7,850 nt of DNA from an uncultured Eubacteriales bacterium (GTDB lineage Bacteria > Bacillota_A > Clostridia > Oscillospirales > CAG-272). Location: positions 1 through 7,850 of the forward strand of contig USKS01000057.1 of NCBI GenBank assembly GCA_900555345.1, in the 5' to 3' direction. The notes under the pieces were generated by a model. That model made no database searches, was not told where the DNA came from, and saw only the letters and a program-made list of their open reading frames with translations. Made by a program: the position numbers and the translations under genes. Below are positions 6,889-7,850 of the stretch, in pieces (position 1 is the first letter of the stretch; each line of letters opens with the position of its first letter).

Positions 6889-7422
6889 TCAGTCTGTTTG
6901 TTTTCTTCTTTTACGGCGAATATATCCGATAAGATTCGGCAGCTCTGTTATCAGAATGATCGCAGCAAACAGGCTGAGCATCCCAATCGGCGTCCGCACA
7001 AGGCGGACAGCCGCCCCGATTTTCGGGATCACCAGCACAACCTTTCCGACAACGTTCTCAACGGGTATATCCGTACCGTCGTCGGTATTGTTTGCGTCAC
7101 CTTTGGTGCGGTAACCGTTTTCGTTTTCGGAAATGATGCGGTGCGTCACCGGTGTGCCGCCGGTCCGGTAGGTCACAATATCGCCGACTTTGTATTCACT
7201 CTGCTTGTGCGTGATAATAAGATCGTCCGGATTTACGGTGCCGCTCATGCTGCCTGTCAGCACTACGGCGGAGGAATATCCGAATACCGTCGGGTCTTTC
7301 ACTTTGAATATCTCCCTTGCGGCAAGGCGGTAGAGATTAGAAAGCAGTAAAATCCCCGCAATCACAAGCACCAGGGCCTTCAGCACCCGCCACAGAACGG
7401 TCAGCGCTTTTTCAGCCTTCAT
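6889..7422 (-). CDS. sipW: SipW/ER-type signal peptidase I
   Basis: A 177-residue membrane protease that removes leaders from a restricted set of exported proteins. Residues 10-30 form the N-terminal membrane helix. TGSMSG (56-61) holds the nucleophile S58. VTHRI (92-96) holds H94, which takes the place of the lysine of ordinary bacterial signal peptidases and marks the archaeal/ER/SipW branch. KGDANNTDD (107-115) is the GDxN-type box with D109 and D114. DLIITH and YKVGDIVTYR are also family-typical. A second hydrophobic helix (about 144-165) is followed by the basic tail RRKRRK, giving the two-helix topology seen in SipW. The frame is open to 7452, but ATG 7422 is chosen because AGAAGGAG lies 8 bases before it. 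It overlaps the end of the anchored-protein gene by 11 bases. Its neighbours on both sides are likely substrates. The signal of the giant protein is of ordinary Sec type and may be cut by another peptidase. Confidence 0.94.
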   Translation of the reverse strand: MKAEKALTVLWRVLKALVLVIAGILLLSNLYRLAAREIFKVKDPTVFGYSSAVVLTGSMSGTVNPDDLIITHKQSEYKVGDIVTYRTGGTPVTHRIISENENGYRTKGDANNTDDGTDIPVENVVGKVVLVIPKIGAAVRLVRTPIGMLSLFAAIILITELPNLIGYIRRKRRKQTD

Positions 7423-7850
7423 CTTTTTTTCTCCTTCTGCGGAAAACGGCAAGGAACAGGCACATACCGCCGCTGATGATCAGCAAAACAACATAGGCGC
7501 CGATCATGGTATTGTCTCCTGTCTGCGGAGAAGGCACTATCTCACCACCGTCGCGGATGACAATATAAAACCCGAGAGTTGCATCGTCCGCCTTTCCGCC
7601 TGCAGCCTTGTTGCCGAGATAAGTGTCAATACGGTCACGCTCGTCAACATTTGCACCGTCTTCATAATTCCAGAACCAGTTGATGTCAAAGTCCTGCAGC
7701 TTTTTTGCGTCAAGCTTTCCGCCGACGGCGCGGATGACCGTTTCCTTCTTAATGCTTTCGGGAAGCGTATACAGGGAGGTATCCGAAAAGCCGTCACCCG
7801 AGAGAGAGCCACCGATATCAAGGTCGGGTGAAGTTGAGAGCGAATACAGC
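7412..7850 (-). CDS. Wall-anchored TasA/camelysin-like protein, C-terminal part (SPQTG sorting signal)
   Basis: The reading frame enters from the right edge, so only the last 145 residues are present and the start lies outside. Visible residues 1-100 are beta-rich and polar. They end in FDINWFWNYE (54-62) and ERDRIDTYLGN (70-80), which resemble the 'vdW.W.fe...DeaDT.LGn' segment near the end of TasA-like SipW-dependent proteins. LGFYIVI then forms the last strand. The C-terminus is a full cell-wall sorting signal: SPQTGD (107-112), a hydrophobic helix (about 115-136) and RRRRKKDE. This is a variant of LPxTG with Ser at the first position. Sortase should cut between T110 and G111 and join the protein to the wall or to a fibre. 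The stop overlaps the sipW start by 11 bases, so translation is coupled. It is the only protein in the window with an anchor and sits where tapA sits relative to sipW in Bacillus. The frame is not obvious from start codons, since it has none near its N-terminal end here. Confidence 0.9.
   Translation of the reverse strand, partial: LYSLSTSPDLDIGGSLSGDGFSDTSLYTLPESIKKETVIRAVGGKLDAKKLQDFDINWFWNYEDGANVDERDRIDTYLGNKAAGGKADDATLGFYIVIRDGGEIVPSPQTGDNTMIGAYVVLLIISGGMCLFLAVFRRRRKKDEG
7431..7438 (-). promoter_or_regulatory. Ribosome binding site that decides the sipW start
   Basis: AGAAGGAG on the minus strand lies 8 bases before ATG 7422 and inside the codons for the basic tail of the upstream anchored protein. 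The upstream ATG at 7452 has no such site, which favours the shorter 177-residue product. Confidence 0.85.
7517..7531 (-). other. SPQTG sortase recognition motif
   Basis: These 15 bases encode SPQTG, followed by Asp, a membrane helix and a basic tail. xPxTG(D) variants replacing LPxTG are common in gut Clostridia. No sortase gene is in the window, so the matching sortase (class B, C or D-like) must be encoded elsewhere or just upstream. Confidence 0.85.

Noticed and set aside
6712..7350. Plus-strand open frame of 212 codons across sipW and the TasA-like gene
   Set aside because: It is antisense to two well-supported genes, and its translation is rich in Arg, His and Ser with no domain pattern. 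It is a shadow of the codon bias of the true strand.
7423..7452. Upstream extension of the sipW frame by 10 codons
   Set aside because: The strong ribosome site lies inside this extension and points to ATG 7422. The extra residues (PFSAEGEKK) are just the other-frame reading of the neighbour's basic tail.
7537..7821. Minus-strand open frame of 94 codons near the right edge
   Set aside because: It lies in the wrong frame. The neighbouring frame continues from the edge and gives a proper sorting signal, helix and basic tail that overlap the sipW start.
1..7850. tRNA, rRNA, CRISPR arrays, insertion sequences, phage attachment sites
   Set aside because: I looked for tRNA-like cloverleaf ends, regularly spaced direct repeats and transposase motifs on both strands and saw none. 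The repeats of the giant protein are at the protein level and too diverged to be DNA repeats.

Overview
The window looks like chromosomal DNA of a low- to mid-GC, Gram-positive, probably gut-dwelling anaerobe of the Clostridia (Oscillospiraceae/Lachnospiraceae type). The reasons are strong AAGGAGG-type ribosome sites, a sigma-A promoter, a rubrerythrin, a SipW-type signal peptidase, an xPxTG sorting signal, and a giant secreted protein of InlB-like and MucBP-like repeats. This placement is inference; no marker gene is present. Every gene I accept is on the minus strand, so transcription runs from right to left.

Right part (7850 down to 778): a tightly packed surface-protein operon. In order of transcription it holds (1) the C-terminal 145 residues of a TasA/camelysin-like protein ending in an SPQTG sorting signal, a membrane helix and a basic tail; (2) a SipW/ER-type signal peptidase with a Ser/His active site; (3) a 221-residue SipW-cognate, TasA-like protein; (4) a 1606-residue secreted repeat protein with an Ig-like domain, MucBP-like and InlB-like modules and a C-terminal CnaB-like domain; and (5) a 189-residue exported protein with a SipW-type leader. 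Gaps are 7 to 27 bases and one pair overlaps by 11 bases. A rho-independent terminator follows directly.

The order 'substrate - sipW - substrate' recalls tapA-sipW-tasA of Bacillus biofilm fibres. A reasonable model is that SipW matures the small TasA-like proteins, the SPQTG protein is joined to the wall by a sortase encoded elsewhere, and the giant repeat protein, which has no anchor of its own, is held through them and meets host glycans or neighbouring cells. That model is inference.

Left part (777 down to 1): a separate unit for rubrerythrin, a peroxide-reducing non-haem iron protein. It has a near-ideal sigma-A promoter flanked by two related inverted repeats that look like repressor operators: one covers the transcription start, the other lies just upstream of the -35 box. 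After rubrerythrin a further ribosome site points to another gene of this unit starting just beyond the left edge.
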